Assembly: GCA_025454915.1 (NCBI GenBank)
Contig: JALONN010000011.1
Location: 186,001-250,000 of the forward strand
Length of the DNA: 64,000 bases
DNA from: Raineya sp.
GTDB lineage: Bacteria; Bacteroidota; Bacteroidia; Cytophagales; Thermonemataceae
Direction: 5' to 3'
Shown here: in pieces, positions 43,093 through 52,104 of the stretch
Position numbering within the stretch: position 1 is the stretch's first letter
Layout of the letters: each line of letters begins with the position of its first letter
Notes under the pieces: generated by a model
Told to the model about the DNA's origin: nothing
Database searches by the model: none
What the model saw: the letters and a program-made list of their open reading frames with translations, nothing else
Program-made: the position numbers and the translations under genes

Positions 43093-43492
43093 ACTTTTAT
43101 GGGGAGCGTTGCCTGTGATTTTCTTTGCAGGCTTATTAATAGGCAATATATTTGTCTTTAAAACCAAAGAACAAGGACAAATATTATACGAACAACATTG
43201 TGCCAGTTGCCACATGGAAAAAGGTGAAGGGCTGGCACAACTTATACCTCCTGTTACAAAATCTGACTGGCTTGCTCAGAATCCTTCTAAATTAGCGTGT
43301 CTGATACGCTATGGTCAAAAAGGTGAAATAACTGTAAATGGCATAAAATATAACCAACCAATGCCTCCCAATTCTCGTTTAACAGAAATAGAAATTCATA
43401 ATTTGGTAAATTATATCTTCAATAATTTTGAAAATCAGGTTCAAAAGCGTAGTTTAGATAAAATAAGAGAAGATTTGAATACTTGCAATTAG
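43082..43492 (+). CDS. Class I c-type cytochrome, membrane anchored
   Basis: A 136-residue protein with an N-terminal hydrophobic anchor (about 5-25) and one heme c site CASCH (Cys40, Cys43, His44). Met94 in NQPMPPN is the likely sixth ligand. Other motifs: GEGLAQLIPPV and LTEIEIHNLVNYIF. An electron carrier to a terminal oxidase or nitrite/nitrous reductase is likely; the SCO1 neighbour favours cytochrome oxidase. Two extra cysteines (Cys73 and one near the C-terminus) are not part of the heme site. Confidence 0.9.
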   Translation: MKNKLLWGALPVIFFAGLLIGNIFVFKTKEQGQILYEQHCASCHMEKGEGLAQLIPPVTKSDWLAQNPSKLACLIRYGQKGEITVNGIKYNQPMPPNSRLTEIEIHNLVNYIFNNFENQVQKRSLDKIREDLNTCN

Positions 43493-43547
43493 GATTATTA
43501 ATAAAAAATATTTATTATTCAGAGAATAATACTCAGTAGATTGAATT

Positions 43548-44084
43548 ATGACGTTGATAAAAGATTTTATATCTGTTTTTTCTAAGCCCAAAGTGGAGAC
43601 TTCAAGCGTTCCCATTGTCAGAACAACGCTTAATTATGAACAAACCAGAGAAATAGGAGTCTTGTTTAGTCATTCAAATGATGATAATCCTAAAGCCATT
43701 AATTATTTTGTAAAGCTTCTTCAAAAAGACCATAAACAGGTAAGAGCCTTGGCTTATTTTGAAGAAAAACACAGCAATCCCTATGACTTCAGATTTGACT
43801 TCTTTACTGCTAAAGAAATAGATAGTAAAGGTAAAATACAGTCTTTGCAGGTAGAAGAGTTTATCAAAAGAGAGTTTGACTATCTCTATTGTGTCAATAC
43901 TACTGATTTTGCAGCTTTCGACTATATTATGCAAAGAAGCCATGCAAAATTTCGAATAGGCAAATACTATCCTCATAACCTCAAAAGTTTTGAGATGATG
44001 GTTAATATTGGGGATAATACCAATGCTGTTGATTTAATTCTTCAAATGCTTCATTACACTAAGACATTAATTATACAAAATTAA
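43548..44084 (+). CDS. Conserved Bacteroidota protein of unknown function (DUF6913-like)
   Basis: A 178-residue cytoplasmic protein with a Rossmann-like pattern: EIGVLFSHSNDDN, then QVRALAYFEE, DYLYCVNTTDF and AKFRIGKYYPHNLKSFEMMVNIGD. It resembles a family found in Bacteroidota of about 170 residues (the DUF6913 group) whose role is unknown; the assignment is from memory of the pattern and not tested. No cofactor-binding loop is obvious. It is followed at 10 bases by the M61 peptidase gene, suggesting a shared transcript. Confidence 0.65.
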   Translation: MTLIKDFISVFSKPKVETSSVPIVRTTLNYEQTREIGVLFSHSNDDNPKAINYFVKLLQKDHKQVRALAYFEEKHSNPYDFRFDFFTAKEIDSKGKIQSLQVEEFIKREFDYLYCVNTTDFAAFDYIMQRSHAKFRIGKYYPHNLKSFEMMVNIGDNTNAVDLILQMLHYTKTLIIQN

Positions 44085-44094
44085 CATCTATTCA

Positions 44095-45807
44095 ATGCTT
44101 GTTTATCAAATTTCTTATCAAAGTCCACACGAACATTTTATCAATATAGAGTGTAGGGTTAGTCAAATAGCAGAAGATAAAACACTTTTGAGGCTTCCTG
44201 CTTGGAGACCAGGCAGATATGAGTTACAAAATTATGCCAAAAATATTCAATTATTTGATGTTTTTGATAAAGCTAATAACCCTCTTCCTTTTAAGAAAAT
44301 CAATAAAAATTGCTGGGAAGTAGAAACCAAAGGGATTACGGAAATTGTAGTAAAGTATAATTATTATGCTTTTCAGATGGATGCTGGAGGTTCATATCTG
44401 GATGATAGTCAGTTATATCTGAATCTGATAAATTGCCTGATTTATACTGATAACCAAATAGATAACGCTTGTGAAATTCATTTGCAACTCCCAAGCAATT
44501 ATGAAATAGCTTGTGGATTGCCCAAAATTCAGAAGCATAGTTTTAAAGCAGAAAATTATCATCAATTGGTTGATAGCCCTCTGATAGCTTCTACTAATTT
44601 AAAACATAGAAATTATGAAGTAAGTGGTGTGCAATTTCATATCTGGATAAAAGGAGACTGGCTACCCGACTGGGAAATTATGCTGATTGATTTTGAAAAG
44701 TTTACTCGTTTTCAGATAGGGGTAATGGGTGAATTTCCTGAAAAAGAATACCATTTTCTATGTCAGATATTGCCTTATAAAGCATATCATGGAGTAGAAC
44801 ACCGAAATTCTACAGTGATTTGTTTTGGGGCTGCCGAAACCATGAATGAAGAAAATAACTATCAGGAGTTTTTGAGTATCTGCTCTCATGAGCTTTTTCA
44901 TGCATGGAATATCTGTAAAATACGCCCAGCCGAAATGATGCCTTACGATTATTCTAAGGAAATATATTTCGAAACAGGTTTTGTAGTAGAAGGAATAACT
45001 ACTTATTATGGTGAATTGGCTTTGGCTCGTTCAGGTGTTTGGAAATCACAACAGTTTATTGCTGAAATGAATAAGGTCTTTAAGAAACACTTTGAAAACT
45101 TTGGCAGATTTAATAGCTCTCTGATAGAATCTTCTATAGACTTATGGGTTGATGGATATACCTCAACAGGCTCAGCTCCCAGTAGAAAGGTATCCATTTA
45201 TCAGAAAGGATCTATTGTTTCAATGATTTTAGATTTAGAAATTCGTGTCAGAACTCAAAATAAACGTTCTTTGGATGATGTTTTAAGATTATTATGGCAG
45301 GAATATGGCAAAACACAAAAAGGATATACCCTCCAAGATTATGTTAGAATATGTGAACAAGTAGCAGGAGGTTCTTTAAAACAATATTTTGATGACTGTA
45401 TTTTTGGAAAAAGACCTTTAGAGCAAGTTCTAGAACCTTTAGTAGAAAATTTTGCGTTACGACTGATTATTAATCATTATAATACAGGCTCTGAAATGTT
45501 TGGTTTTCAGACTACTCAAAAAGATGGTGTAGCTGTTGTGAATCTAATAGAACCTAACTCTAATGCAGCTAAGGTACTAAGCCTTCAAGATGAAATTATT
45601 GCTGTTAATGATAGAAAAGTAGATAACAATCTGAACGTACTTATTGCTGATAAACAAACTGTTATCCTGACAATTTTTAGGCAAAGAATGCTGTATCATG
45701 TGGTACTCACAGTCAATAAAGAAAGTTACCTGAAAGAATACACACTTCAAATACAGCAAAATTCAGAAAATTCTAAAAAAGAAAATTTAGTAAGCTGGTT
45801 AGGCTAA
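44095..45807 (+). CDS. M61 family metallopeptidase (glycyl aminopeptidase-like) with PDZ domain
   Basis: Zinc peptidase of 570 residues. An N-terminal beta-sandwich domain (about 1-160, LPAWRPGRYELQNYAKNI) precedes the catalytic domain, where SHELFHAWNICKIRP (HExxHxW, about 265-280) and Glu of FETGFVVEGITTYY (about 300-310) bind zinc. A PDZ domain follows at about 460-550 (GFQTTQKDGVAVVNLIEPNSNA). No signal peptide, so it is probably cytoplasmic. It trims N-terminal glycine or small residues in characterised relatives. Confidence 0.9.
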   Translation: MLVYQISYQSPHEHFINIECRVSQIAEDKTLLRLPAWRPGRYELQNYAKNIQLFDVFDKANNPLPFKKINKNCWEVETKGITEIVVKYNYYAFQMDAGGSYLDDSQLYLNLINCLIYTDNQIDNACEIHLQLPSNYEIACGLPKIQKHSFKAENYHQLVDSPLIASTNLKHRNYEVSGVQFHIWIKGDWLPDWEIMLIDFEKFTRFQIGVMGEFPEKEYHFLCQILPYKAYHGVEHRNSTVICFGAAETMNEENNYQEFLSICSHELFHAWNICKIRPAEMMPYDYSKEIYFETGFVVEGITTYYGELALARSGVWKSQQFIAEMNKVFKKHFENFGRFNSSLIESSIDLWVDGYTSTGSAPSRKVSIYQKGSIVSMILDLEIRVRTQNKRSLDDVLRLLWQEYGKTQKGYTLQDYVRICEQVAGGSLKQYFDDCIFGKRPLEQVLEPLVENFALRLIINHYNTGSEMFGFQTTQKDGVAVVNLIEPNSNAAKVLSLQDEIIAVNDRKVDNNLNVLIADKQTVILTIFRQRMLYHVVLTVNKESYLKEYTLQIQQNSENSKKENLVSWLG

Positions 45808-45931
45808 TAAGCAATGTTATCTCTAGGTTAAAATTGTTAAGTTTTTATTACTTGTATGTTTCCTGTTATCAAAAAATAGGGAATTGTTGTAATATTGCAT
45901 TTCGTTTCAAATAGATGATTTTTAGCCCTCA

Positions 45932-47071
45932 ATGGAGAAAGTAGAATCTACTCATAAATCAAACACCACAAAGAGTAGAATTGTAGATGTTACCTTTAAA
46001 GTCAGTAGCTTAGTATTACTAACGCTTGTGTTCCTGCTTGCTTTGGATATTGTAATAGAAAGCCTTAAAATATTAATAGGTGAAAATTATATCCGAAAAA
46101 GTTTTTTACAGGTCTATAACCCTTTTATTGGGCTTTTCGTAGGCTTATTAGCAACAGCTTTGGTGCAAAGTAGTACCCTTATCACCTCACTTGCAATTGC
46201 TTTGGTGGCTGCCGGAACGCTGAGTATTCATAATGCGGTAGCAATTGTAATAGGAGCCAATTTAGGGACAACCATTACCTGCATGCTGGTTTCTTTTGGG
46301 CATGTGATGCGTAAAAAAGAATTTAGAAAAGCTCTTGCAGGTAGCATGTTGCATGTGATGTTTAATTTAATACCCATCATTATAATCTTTCCATTAGAGT
46401 ATTATTGGGGACTTCTTTCTAACTTATCTCAACAGGTAGCTTCTTGGGTGGCAGGTGAGGGAGCTATTATTCCTTTCAAAGGAGCATTTTTAAATGAATA
46501 TATTAGTAAACCATTACTGGCTATTTTTCAGGTAGATACATACCCCATATCTTTTCTAATCATTGCAATTATTATTGTGTTTGTGTGTATCAGATTGTTT
46601 ATTTTGATGTTTAAAAAGGTTTTGGTAGATGATTTTATAAAACGTGTAAGAAATGTTTTTTGGGCAACCAAATGGAAAGGCTTTATATGGGGAACTCTGA
46701 TTACAGCTCTGGTTCACTCAAGCACAATTGTAACAAGTTTTTTGGTAACACTCATAGGTTCCAATAAATTGTCTCTACGTCAGGCTTTCCCGTTGATTAT
46801 GGGTGCAAATTTAGGAACAACTGTTACAGCTCTTACAGCCTCTCTTGGTAAGAATGAAGCAGCTATTAGTATTGCTTTTGCTCACTTTTTATTTAATGTA
46901 ATATCTGTTTTACTAATATTACCATTTCCTTGGATACAGAATCAGATTATTACCTTATGCAGACGTTTAGGAAGATTTACAATGCAGTATAGACTTGCAG
47001 GCTTTATTTATGTTTTGATAGTTTTCTTCTTAATTCCTTTTATTCTGATTTATCTGCATAAAAATTCATAA
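45932..47071 (+). CDS. Na+/phosphate cotransporter family protein (NptA/PhoU-less type)
   Basis: Inner-membrane protein of 379 residues with two inverted repeats, each with the family QSS/HSS signature: ATALVQSSTLITSLAIAL with VIGANLGTTIT, and ITALVHSSTIVTSFLVTL with IMGANLGTTVTAL. Eight to ten membrane segments. The PhoU-like C-terminal domain found in some relatives is absent, so it is the short form. It carries phosphate in with sodium in the founding members. The last 32 bases overlap the convergent DUF2520 gene. Confidence 0.9.
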   Translation: MEKVESTHKSNTTKSRIVDVTFKVSSLVLLTLVFLLALDIVIESLKILIGENYIRKSFLQVYNPFIGLFVGLLATALVQSSTLITSLAIALVAAGTLSIHNAVAIVIGANLGTTITCMLVSFGHVMRKKEFRKALAGSMLHVMFNLIPIIIIFPLEYYWGLLSNLSQQVASWVAGEGAIIPFKGAFLNEYISKPLLAIFQVDTYPISFLIIAIIIVFVCIRLFILMFKKVLVDDFIKRVRNVFWATKWKGFIWGTLITALVHSSTIVTSFLVTLIGSNKLSLRQAFPLIMGANLGTTVTALTASLGKNEAAISIAFAHFLFNVISVLLILPFPWIQNQIITLCRRLGRFTMQYRLAGFIYVLIVFFLIPFILIYLHKNS

Positions 47072-47825
47072 TGCTTTCAGTGAGCAACTGATAAATTTTC
47101 TGCTTGGATAAATCAAAATTTAGATAACTCAGGTGCTTTTCAATGGTTTTGATATCTTTTCGGATGGCAGGACCTGTCTGAACATCTTTAGGGTGTTCTA
47201 TGCTGAGAGCTTTTTCTATGGTTTCTTCAATAAGTGGTTTTAAAATATTGAAATCCAGAGATTTATTTGTTAAAATTTCTTTAGAAAGAGCCAGCAGATG
47301 ATTGACAAAGTTACAGGCAAAAATAGCTCCTACATGTAATGTTTTTCGCTGTTCAGAATTTACATCATAAACCAATTGACTGATTTTGAGAGCTAAATTT
47401 TTTAAAGTATCAGTAACAAAAGAGTTTGCCCCTTCTATACAAAAAGGAACTTTATGGATAGATAATTTTTTTTCTTTAGAAAATGTTTGAAGGGGATAAA
47501 ATACTCCACAATTTTCGAATTTGTTTTTGAAAACATCCATCGAAACACTTCCAGATGTATGAGCAATAATAACCTTTGTAGGAATTTGAATTTGAGAAAT
47601 AACAGAACTAATCGCATCATCACTCACAGATACAAGTAAAATATCTGCCTCACTGTCAGTAAAGTTATAATCATTTTTTATAGTAGCATTTGTAAGTTTG
47701 TTACAAAGCAATTCGGCGTGAGCAATATCACGACTATATACTTCTGTGATAGCAATATGAGTGTTTTCAAAAGCTTGTGCTAAGTGCCAAGCCACATTTC
47801 CTGCTCCAACAAATGCTACTTTCAT
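47040..47825 (-). CDS. Rossmann-fold / DUF2520 domain protein (ProC-like)
   Basis: A 261-residue protein with an N-terminal NADP-binding Rossmann domain (VAFVGAGNVAWHLAQAF, GxGxxxxxL) and the DUF2520 C-terminal half (FYPLQTFSKEKKL, VGAIFACNFVNHLLAL, ALSIEHPKDVQTGPAIRKD). The overall layout recalls pyrroline-5-carboxylate and 6-phosphogluconate dehydrogenases, but the substrate is unknown. Its start ATG shares an A with the TAA stop of the guanylyltransferase gene upstream, so the two are coupled. The 3' end overlaps the Na/Pi cotransporter gene by 32 bases. Confidence 0.86.
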   Translation of the reverse strand: MKVAFVGAGNVAWHLAQAFENTHIAITEVYSRDIAHAELLCNKLTNATIKNDYNFTDSEADILLVSVSDDAISSVISQIQIPTKVIIAHTSGSVSMDVFKNKFENCGVFYPLQTFSKEKKLSIHKVPFCIEGANSFVTDTLKNLALKISQLVYDVNSEQRKTLHVGAIFACNFVNHLLALSKEILTNKSLDFNILKPLIEETIEKALSIEHPKDVQTGPAIRKDIKTIEKHLSYLNFDLSKQKIYQLLTESIMNFYADKSE

Positions 47826-48931
47826 TAGATAAACTCTTTTCCTTTTTTCTCTGCAAGAGCCACAAATTCTTTTACTCGCTGTTCTTCATCTTTAGGACAA
47901 ATCATCAGAACGTTGTCATGTTCAGCAACGATATAATTATCTAAACCTTGCAATACAACCAATCGGTTTTCAGGAGTTCTGATAATACAATTGTTTGTAT
48001 CATAAGTAACTACATTGCCTTGCACTACATTACCTGCCTCATCCTTCTGACTTAACTCATATAAAGATTTCCAAGTACCTAAATCAGACCAACCAAAATC
48101 GGATGGAATTACAAAAACATGTTCCGCTTTTTCCATGATTCCAAAATCTATTGAAATAGAACGGCATTGTGAATAAGCTTTCTTAATAGAAGATTCTTCT
48201 TGTTCTGTAAAAAAATATTGTTGAACCTCATGAAATGCTTCAGCAATATCAGGAAGTTGTTTTTCAAATTCTGCAATAATTGTTTTTGCGTTCCAAATAA
48301 AAATACCAGAATTCCAAAGAAAGTCACCACTTCTTAAAAACTCAATAGCCATTTCTAATTGAGGCTTTTCAGCAAAAAGTTTCACTTTCTTTAGAGAAGA
48401 AGATGTTCCTAAAATTTTTGACCAAATGCTGTGTTTTTCATCAGAATACTGAATATATCCATAGCCTGTATCAGGTCTGTTGGGCTTAACACCCAAAGTA
48501 ACCAGAATATCTTTTTTGGCAGTTTCTTTTAAAGCTTTTAAAATAATTTTTTGAAATTCTTTTTCGTTAAGAATAAGATGGTCAGCAGGGGCAACTACTA
48601 AATTAGCTTTGGGGTCTTTAGAAAAAATTTTATAAGCTGCATAAGCAATACAAGGAGCTGTATTTCGTCTGGCTGGCTCTAAAATAAACTGGTTATCAGA
48701 GAAATGAGGTAATTGCTCTTTTAAAAGACTTGCATGCTCTTGACTTCCTACAATCAGAATATTTTCTATAGGGCATATACCATCAAAGCGTGCTATGGTT
48801 TGTTGTAGGAGACTTTTACCTGTACCTAATATATCATGAAATTGCTTGGGATTGTTGTTACGACTGAAAGGCCAAAACCTTGTTCCTATTCCTCCAGCCA
48901 TAATGACTATATAATTGTGTTCTAAAGCCAT
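47825..48931 (-). CDS. Mannose-1-phosphate guanylyltransferase (GDP-mannose pyrophosphorylase)
   Basis: Nucleotidyltransferase of 368 residues making GDP-mannose for polysaccharide and glycoprotein synthesis. Motifs: MAGGIGTRFWPFSR and PKQFHDI near the start (GTP site), VVAPADHLI (metal-binding Asp), the sugar loop LFAEKPQLEMA, WNSGIFIWNA, and FGWSDLGTWKSLYELS, all of the short ManC-type enzyme without a phosphomannose isomerase domain. Start ATG 48931. Translationally coupled to the DUF2520 gene downstream. No terminator is seen after DUF2520, since that gene overlaps its neighbour. Confidence 0.94.
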   Translation of the reverse strand: MALEHNYIVIMAGGIGTRFWPFSRNNNPKQFHDILGTGKSLLQQTIARFDGICPIENILIVGSQEHASLLKEQLPHFSDNQFILEPARRNTAPCIAYAAYKIFSKDPKANLVVAPADHLILNEKEFQKIILKALKETAKKDILVTLGVKPNRPDTGYGYIQYSDEKHSIWSKILGTSSSLKKVKLFAEKPQLEMAIEFLRSGDFLWNSGIFIWNAKTIIAEFEKQLPDIAEAFHEVQQYFFTEQEESSIKKAYSQCRSISIDFGIMEKAEHVFVIPSDFGWSDLGTWKSLYELSQKDEAGNVVQGNVVTYDTNNCIIRTPENRLVVLQGLDNYIVAEHDNVLMICPKDEEQRVKEFVALAEKKGKEFI

Positions 48932-49214
48932 TTTTTAATAAATAATACTATAAAAAGTGTAAAAATTTTAAGTAAAAGTAAGAATTTTATCACTTAGAAG
49001 CGTCAAAATAAAAATAAATTTATATTTTCGCTACCCCAAAAAGGAACGTTCAAATCTGATATAATAATGCAATAATACTAAAAAAAATTGCGTATTGGTT
49101 GGAATATAAAACAGATAAAATTTTTCCTGAAAAATCTTTGGAAGATATTCTAATTTTTTCAGTATATTTATCATATATCTTGAAGAGGTGAAGCATTCAA
49201 ATTTATTAGAAACA

Positions 49215-51407
49215 ATGCAAAAAGCACAGGAATTTAATTTAAAAGAAAAATTAAAAGAAGTATTTGGACATAATCAGTTCAGAGGCAACCAAGAAGAGAT
49301 TATAAAAAACTTATTGGCAGGAAATCATACTTTTGTGATTATGCCTACGGGTGCTGGTAAATCTCTTTGTTATCAGTTACCTGCCGTACTTATGGATGGA
49401 ACAGCTATCATTATATCTCCTTTGATAGCTCTTATGAAAAACCAAACTGACCAATTAGTTGCGTTTGGAATAGATGCACGTTTTTTAAATTCTACTCTCA
49501 GCAAGTCTGAGATGACAAAGGTCAAAAAAGATGTATTGAGTAGTAAGGTAAAAATGCTTTATGTTGCTCCAGAGTCTCTTACCAAAGAAGATAATCTTGA
49601 GTTTCTTAAGAAAGCTCAAATTTCTTTTGTAGCGATAGATGAAGCTCATTGTATTTCTGAATGGGGGCATGATTTTAGACCAGAATATCGTAAAATTAGA
49701 GGTATTGTTGATAGTTTAGGAAAATTGCCTATCATAGCTCTGACAGCAACGGCTACTCCCAAAGTACAACAAGATGTTCAGAAAAACTTGCAAATGGAAG
49801 ATGCTAATGTATTTGCATCTTCATTTCATCGTTCTAATCTTTTTTATGAGGTAAAACCCAAAAAAGACCCCAAAAAGCAACTTATTAAATTTATCAAACA
49901 ACGCAAAGGACAGTCAGGCATTGTCTATTGTTTAAGTAGAAAAACAGTAGAGGAAATAGCAGAACTTTTGAGTGTTAATGATATTAAAGCTCTTCCTTAT
50001 CATGCTGGTTTAGAGGCAGATGTTCGAATGAGAAACCAAGATGCTTTTCTCAATGAAGACGCAGATGTAATTGTGGCTACCATTGCTTTTGGAATGGGAA
50101 TAGACAAGCCAGATGTTCGTTTTGTGATTCACTATGATGCCCCCAAATCTTTAGAAGGATATTACCAAGAAACAGGTAGGGCTGGTAGAGATGGCTTAGA
50201 AGGTCATTGTTTGATGCTTTATGACAGAGAAGATATTTATAAATTAGAAAAATTTAATAAAGATAAAAGTGTAACCGAACGTGATAATGCCAAACATCTG
50301 TTACAAGAAATTACTGAATATGCAGAATGTTCAGTATGTCGAGTGAAGCAGTTATTGCATTATTTTGGAGAAGAATTTAAGGCTCATAATTGTGGACAAT
50401 GTGATAATTGTCATCACCACCACAAGAAATACGAAGCTGAAGACCAAGTTATTTTAATATTGAAGGCTGCCAAACTTACAGAACAACGTTTTGGAGCTAA
50501 ACACCTTGCCGATGTTGTAATGGGTGTTCCAAACGAATATGTAAAAAGTTATGGGCATGACAAATTAGAGGTTTATGGGAAAGGTTTAGATTTTCCTGAA
50601 ACTGACTGGCTTTCTCTGGTTAGGCATATTTTAATATTTGATTTCTTAGAAAAAGATATTGAAAATTATGGTGTTCTGAAAATCACAGAAAAAGGTGAAA
50701 AATTCTTAAAAAGCTCACACAGTATTACTTTTACTAAAGATTATGATTTCTCTGCAGAAGCAGAAGAAGCAGAAGAGGAACAAGAAAATACACCTCAAAC
50801 ATCAGGAAAAGCTTATGATGAGGTCTTGTTCGACTTACTCAAAAACTTACGTAAACGTATAGCTAAAGAGAAAAATTTACCTCCTTATGTTGTATTCCAA
50901 GACCCTTCCATTGAAGAAATGGCTACAACTTATCCCACAACAAAAGAAGAATTAGCTCAAGTAAATGGGGTAGGGATGGGGAAAGTACAAAAATTTGGTA
51001 AACCCTTCTTAGACGCCATTGTTAAATATGTAGAAGAGAACGAAATAGAAACAGCTTCTGATGTGGTAATCAAATCTGCTGTCAATAAATCAAAAGTTAA
51101 AATTTTTATCATACAACAAATTGATAGAAAAGTTGATTTAGAGGAAATTGCAGAAGCTAAAGATTTGAGTTTTGATGAACTTATGGACGAAATAGAACAT
51201 ATCTGCTATTCTGGAACAAAGCTAAATCTTGACTACTACATTAATCAAGTAATGGAAAGAGATAGACAGGAGGATTTATATGACTACTTTATGAATAGTG
51301 AAACCGATAATCTACAAGTAGCTTTACAGGAGCTTTCTGAGGATGATTTTACAGAAGAAGAGATTCGATTAATTCGTATAAAATTCCTCTCGGAAGTAGC
51401 AAATTAA
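49215..51407 (+). CDS. recQ: ATP-dependent DNA helicase RecQ
   Basis: 3'-5' DNA helicase for recombination repair, 730 residues from ATG 49215. The helicase core has PTGAGKSLCYQLPA (Walker A), IDEAHCISEWGHDFRPEY (DEAH), TATATPK and QETGRAGRDG (motif VI). The RQC domain has the zinc site CSVCRVKQ ... CGQCDNC. An HRDC domain (about 530-615) and an extra C-terminal helical/winged part (about 620-730) complete it. GTG 49188, 9 codons upstream and preceded by a GAAGAG-like ribosome site, is an alternative start. The 283 bases before the gene hold only a TATATTTT stretch at 49021 and no clear feature. Confidence 0.93.
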   Translation: MQKAQEFNLKEKLKEVFGHNQFRGNQEEIIKNLLAGNHTFVIMPTGAGKSLCYQLPAVLMDGTAIIISPLIALMKNQTDQLVAFGIDARFLNSTLSKSEMTKVKKDVLSSKVKMLYVAPESLTKEDNLEFLKKAQISFVAIDEAHCISEWGHDFRPEYRKIRGIVDSLGKLPIIALTATATPKVQQDVQKNLQMEDANVFASSFHRSNLFYEVKPKKDPKKQLIKFIKQRKGQSGIVYCLSRKTVEEIAELLSVNDIKALPYHAGLEADVRMRNQDAFLNEDADVIVATIAFGMGIDKPDVRFVIHYDAPKSLEGYYQETGRAGRDGLEGHCLMLYDREDIYKLEKFNKDKSVTERDNAKHLLQEITEYAECSVCRVKQLLHYFGEEFKAHNCGQCDNCHHHHKKYEAEDQVILILKAAKLTEQRFGAKHLADVVMGVPNEYVKSYGHDKLEVYGKGLDFPETDWLSLVRHILIFDFLEKDIENYGVLKITEKGEKFLKSSHSITFTKDYDFSAEAEEAEEEQENTPQTSGKAYDEVLFDLLKNLRKRIAKEKNLPPYVVFQDPSIEEMATTYPTTKEELAQVNGVGMGKVQKFGKPFLDAIVKYVEENEIETASDVVIKSAVNKSKVKIFIIQQIDRKVDLEEIAEAKDLSFDELMDEIEHICYSGTKLNLDYYINQVMERDRQEDLYDYFMNSETDNLQVALQELSEDDFTEEEIRLIRIKFLSEVAN

Positions 51408-51514
51408 ATAAATTTAAGAAAAAGTTTTTTACACACAAAAAAAATCGCTTATTTGAACAAAATGGTATTCGTTTTGTTTAAACATAAAAAGTCTAACTTA
51501 AAATTATAATTGTT

Positions 51515-51973
51515 ATGAAAAAAGTAAATATCCTATTTACATTGCTATGCTTATTTGTTAGTGTGAACCTTTTTGCACAAGATGATGGTGATAAAATTGC
51601 TGGAATTTGGATGAATGGAGAAGGTACTGCAAAAATTCAAATTTACAAAACATCTTCAGGTAAATACAATGGTCGTATTGTGTGGTTAAAAGAACCTAAA
51701 GACCCCGATACAGGTAACCCAAAAGTAGATACCAAGAACCCTGATGCTTCTAAAAGAACTAAACCTATTTTGGGAATTGTAAATATGGTTGGCTTCGACT
51801 ATAAAGGAAGTAAAAAATGGGAAAATGGAACAATTTATGACCCTAAAAACGGTAATACTTATAACTGTAGCATTGAGATGAAAGATGATAATACATTGAA
51901 TGTGAGAGGTTCTATCCCAGTGGTAAACATCGGTCGTACAGATAAATGGACAAGACAAGTAAAGAAAAGCTAA
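51515..51973 (+). CDS. DUF2147 family exported protein
   Basis: A 152-residue protein with signal peptide (LFTLLCLFVSVNLFAQ, cleavage about 21) and one DUF2147 beta-barrel-like domain: AGIWMNGEGTAKIQIYKTSS, GRIVWLKEPKDPDTG, PILGIVNMVGFDYKG and WENGTIYDPKNGNTYNCSIE. Such proteins occur across Bacteroidota and proteobacteria with unknown role, probably periplasmic. Monocistronic, with a strong terminator after it. Confidence 0.9.
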   Translation: MKKVNILFTLLCLFVSVNLFAQDDGDKIAGIWMNGEGTAKIQIYKTSSGKYNGRIVWLKEPKDPDTGNPKVDTKNPDASKRTKPILGIVNMVGFDYKGSKKWENGTIYDPKNGNTYNCSIEMKDDNTLNVRGSIPVVNIGRTDKWTRQVKKS

Positions 51974-51996
51974 TACAAAGCTTTATTAAAAATGTT

Positions 51997-52036
51997 CAAC
52001 GCTTTGAAAATTAATTTTCAAAGCGTTGTTTTTTTA
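51997..52036 (+). terminator. Terminator after the DUF2147 gene
   Basis: Perfect 32-base palindrome (arms 51997-52012 and 52013-52028, core CGCTTTGAAAATT) followed by eight T. Starts 23 bases after the stop. Confidence 0.93.
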
Positions 52037-52104
52037 TAAGGATATACTTCAATAATCCATATTTTTTTGTTTTATTTGTTATAGTAACCATGTTTTGATA
52101 AACT

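Noticed and set aside
43500..43540. AT-rich hairpin after the cytochrome c gene
   Set aside because: Only 6 A/T pairs in an AT-rich stretch; not convincing as a terminator.
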